Translations under genes and position numbers: made by a program
Shown here: piece by piece, positions 62,505-64,000 of the stretch
Numbering within the stretch: the stretch's first letter is position 1
Layout: each line of letters opens with the position of its first letter
NCBI GenBank assembly: GCA_964641965.1
Contig: CAZXLD010000008.1
Location: 1 to 64,000 of the forward strand
Origin: JAJDFU01 sp964641965
Lineage (GTDB): Bacteria; Bacteroidota; Bacteroidia; Chitinophagales; Saprospiraceae
Length of the DNA: 64,000 nucleotides
Direction of reading: 5' to 3'
The notes under the pieces: generated by a model
Seen by the model: the letters and a program-made list of their open reading frames with translations, nothing else
Told to the model about the DNA's origin: nothing
The model's database searches: none

Positions 62505-62848
62505 GCAATCAAAACCAATAAGCGTATTCCAACAAGGAAGCCCTGAAACGGATTCAAATTCGTTTCCATAGTAAAGATCGAGAAGCACACCGCCAACGCT
62601 AGTCTCTATTTGTACCGACAATCCATCTTGTGGAAAAGTTTTTTATCACTAAACTCTTTGCCCCCTTAGTGCCTTCGTAGGGTTCTTCGTGGTTTATACG
62701 GGAAAGTTCCCTATTCACCGCAAAGTGCGTGAAGGAGCCGCCAAGTACACAAAGAAGGAATTATCAACCCTAAGTTCGCTTGCTAGTACCTCTACTGTTA
62801 AAGACCTTTTACCAGCATCCCACAATTAACATCCTCACGGAAAATTTT
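62505..62848. other. 344-bp intergenic region with inverted repeat
   Basis: Spacer between convergent NIPSNAP and membrane-protein genes. Apart from the inverted repeat at 62656-62754 listed separately, I see no gene and no clear terminator. Confidence 0.5.
62656..62754. repeat. Inverted CTTTG/CCTT-type intergenic repeat
   Basis: A left arm (62656-62695, beginning ctttgcccccttagtgcc) and a right arm (62716-62754, ending agtacacaaag) are imperfect inverted copies of a unit with CTTTG, CCTT and CGTGGTT-like words. Similar units occur between genes in many bacterial genomes. No coding potential. Confidence 0.5.
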
Positions 62849-63244
62849 TCATTTTCGCTCCTTACTACTCCTAGCATAAATTTTCAATTCAAGAGCAACC
62901 AAACCCAACACCAAAATTATTTCTCCAATAAAATAGGCTATGCCAAGGGCTGTCATACTATTGAATAAGTAAACAACCAAGCTAAAAGTAAGCATGCAAT
63001 AAAGTGTATTGGCAATAGCAATGCCCAACAGAAAAGGCCTCCAGTTGTCTTTCACAAGAAGGTAACAGGTAAAGGAATAGAGGGCAAAACAAGCCGCTAT
63101 GCCAGCCAGTAGATAGAGAATAGACTCGGGCATCCCGAAAAAGGGTACTAATCTAACTAAGACCTGACTCAGTAGAACAGCCGTGAGGACTGCGCCTAAG
63201 CTGTCGATCAGAAAAATCTGTTTAACCGTTATGTTCCGAAACAT
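62849..63244 (-). CDS. Small membrane protein, four predicted helices
   Basis: Protein of 131 residues with helices IDSLGAVLTAVLLSQVLVRL, ILYLLAGIAACFALYSFTCY, FLLGIAIANTLYCMLTFSLV and AYFIGEIILVLGLVALELKI. No family recognised. It is downstream of the third Crp-like gene on the same strand, about 100 bp away. Confidence 0.7.
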   Translation of the reverse strand: MFRNITVKQIFLIDSLGAVLTAVLLSQVLVRLVPFFGMPESILYLLAGIAACFALYSFTCYLLVKDNWRPFLLGIAIANTLYCMLTFSLVVYLFNSMTALGIAYFIGEIILVLGLVALELKIYARSSKERK

Positions 63245-63346
63245 AAGCCAAATAGATATACCAAAAAGTTATTTTTTGAACTTTAATATTTGATCATTCA
63301 AAGGACGCTAAAATAAATTCGAATTCCTTTGATTAAGATCAAAAAA

Positions 63347-63880
63347 TCAAGATTGGCCTCTTACCCGGCTTAAGGTTTCCTGGGTAATGCCAAGGTAAGA
63401 GGCGATATGCCCCAGGCTAATGCGTTGAATAATGGATGGGTGATGCTGAATCAAGTCTGCATACCGCTCCTTGGCTGACAGGAAGACCAGGCTATCAATT
63501 CGTTCTAACAGGCCGATGTAAAAAGCCTCTGTAAATTTTCGAGCTAATCGCTCCAGATGTGGATGGTCATCCAGGTATTGCTCCAGATCATTCCGGTTGA
63601 CCGATTGTATTGTTGAATCTTCGAGTGCCTGAATATTATATTTACTTACTTTTCCGAAAATAAAACTATCGGGTGCAGTTACGGCCCCAGCTTCCAAGGC
63701 AAAATGGGCGGTTACTTCCTTTCCATCGAGATGATAAAATGCCCTGAGGGCCCCGGATTGTACTAGGTGAAGCTCCTGGCATACCTTATTTTCCAGGTGT
63801 AAAAACTGATTTTTCTTTACTTTTCTTTCCGTTAAAATAGGAGAAAATTCTGTTGTTATTTTTTGAAATAGTTCGTCCAT
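63347..63880 (-). CDS. Crp/Fnr-family regulator (3 of 3)
   Basis: Regulator of 177 residues with nucleotide-binding-like beta-roll (HLVQSGALRAFYHLDGKEVT, AHFALEAGAVTAPDSFIFG), central helix and helix-turn-helix RISLGHIASYLGITQETLSR. It is a little shorter than the other two. The ATG overlaps by two bases an opposite-strand ATG of a frame that runs off the window. Confidence 0.87.
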   Translation of the reverse strand: MDELFQKITTEFSPILTERKVKKNQFLHLENKVCQELHLVQSGALRAFYHLDGKEVTAHFALEAGAVTAPDSFIFGKVSKYNIQALEDSTIQSVNRNDLEQYLDDHPHLERLARKFTEAFYIGLLERIDSLVFLSAKERYADLIQHHPSIIQRISLGHIASYLGITQETLSRVRGQS

Positions 63881-64000
63881 GCATCTTCATATTTATCAAA
63901 AAATAGAGGACGATCAGGTCCAAAGGTTGGTATATGAAATCGGTAGCTTATCTTCCACTACTCAGCAGCGGGCTTTTTTTCAAACAACGCTCGGGTATTA
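63879..64000 (+). CDS. Possible 5' end of an uncharacterised gene (runs off the window)
   Basis: An open frame from the ATG at 63879 continues without a stop for 40 codons to the end of the window (begins MHLHIYQKIEDDQVQRLVYE). No family recognised. The start codon shares two bases with the start of the opposite Crp-like gene, which is unusual, so the true start may be elsewhere or the frame may be chance. Confidence 0.3.
   Translation, partial: MHLHIYQKIEDDQVQRLVYEIGSLSSTTQQRAFFQTTLGY

Noticed and set aside
1..64000. CRISPR array, prophage or integron
   Set aside because: No regularly spaced repeats with unique spacers, no integrase, transposase or phage structural gene was found; the only tandem array is the spacer-less heptamer.

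Overview
The window looks like a chromosomal segment of a free-living Bacteroidota bacterium, most likely of the Saprospiria/Lewinella type (the class is inference). Three proteins end in type A C-terminal sorting domains of the type IX secretion system (T9SS), and a PorV/PorQ-like barrel is present. There is a TonB-dependent receptor with an N-terminal carboxypeptidase-like domain, a long Bacteroidota-type NusB, a DUF1599/DoxX pair, and TAnnTTTG promoter boxes in front of many genes. No plasmid, prophage, complete insertion sequence or CRISPR array is visible. One run of exactly 100 N (6463-6562) is a scaffold gap inside a repetitive DUF4397 gene.

Layout. 0.1-5.3 kb, minus strand: maf, kdsC-like phosphatase, iscX, a 2Fe-2S ferredoxin and a large divergent ClpA/B-type ATPase. 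5.9-8.9 kb: secreted DUF4397 repeat protein split by the gap. 9.1-17.3 kb: double CbxX-type AAA+ ATPase with duplicated N-terminal domains, a methyltransferase-like protein, a subtilase, dciA-like/recF and pdhA. 17.3-24.5 kb: giant T9SS-sorted propeller protein, then a LytTR response regulator and its TPR-containing LytS-type kinase. 24.7-36.1 kb: TPR protein, ribH, a metallo-beta-lactamase-fold hydrolase, an alpha-2-macroglobulin, a Lon-N protein, a PorV/PorQ-like barrel, YihY/BrkB and a thioesterase. 36.4-45.4 kb: membrane coiled-coil protein, tRNA-His, a 38-residue membrane peptide, a secreted amidase, acetoacetyl-CoA synthetase, and the run miaB / sigma-54 activator / lptE.

45.6-58.7 kb: TonB receptor, small T9SS protein, yigZ, a 160-bp imperfect palindrome, DUF1599-DoxX, nusB, guaA, a periplasmic-binding-like lipoprotein, an aldehyde dehydrogenase, an 11-unit heptanucleotide array and a TrmH-type methyltransferase. 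58.7-63.9 kb is an accessory-looking stretch with three different Crp/Fnr-type regulators among small membrane proteins, a porin-like barrel and a NIPSNAP lipoprotein.

Most of the window is housekeeping (nucleotide hygiene, Fe-S assembly, replication/repair, tRNA modification, riboflavin, GMP, LPS export) mixed with cell-surface and secreted proteins. The least explained parts are the two unusual AAA+ ATPases, the membrane coiled-coil protein, the palindromic and heptamer repeats, and the three-regulator cluster. Many start codons are TTG or GTG, so several starts here differ from the longest open frame. Bases 1-120 show nothing I can assign.
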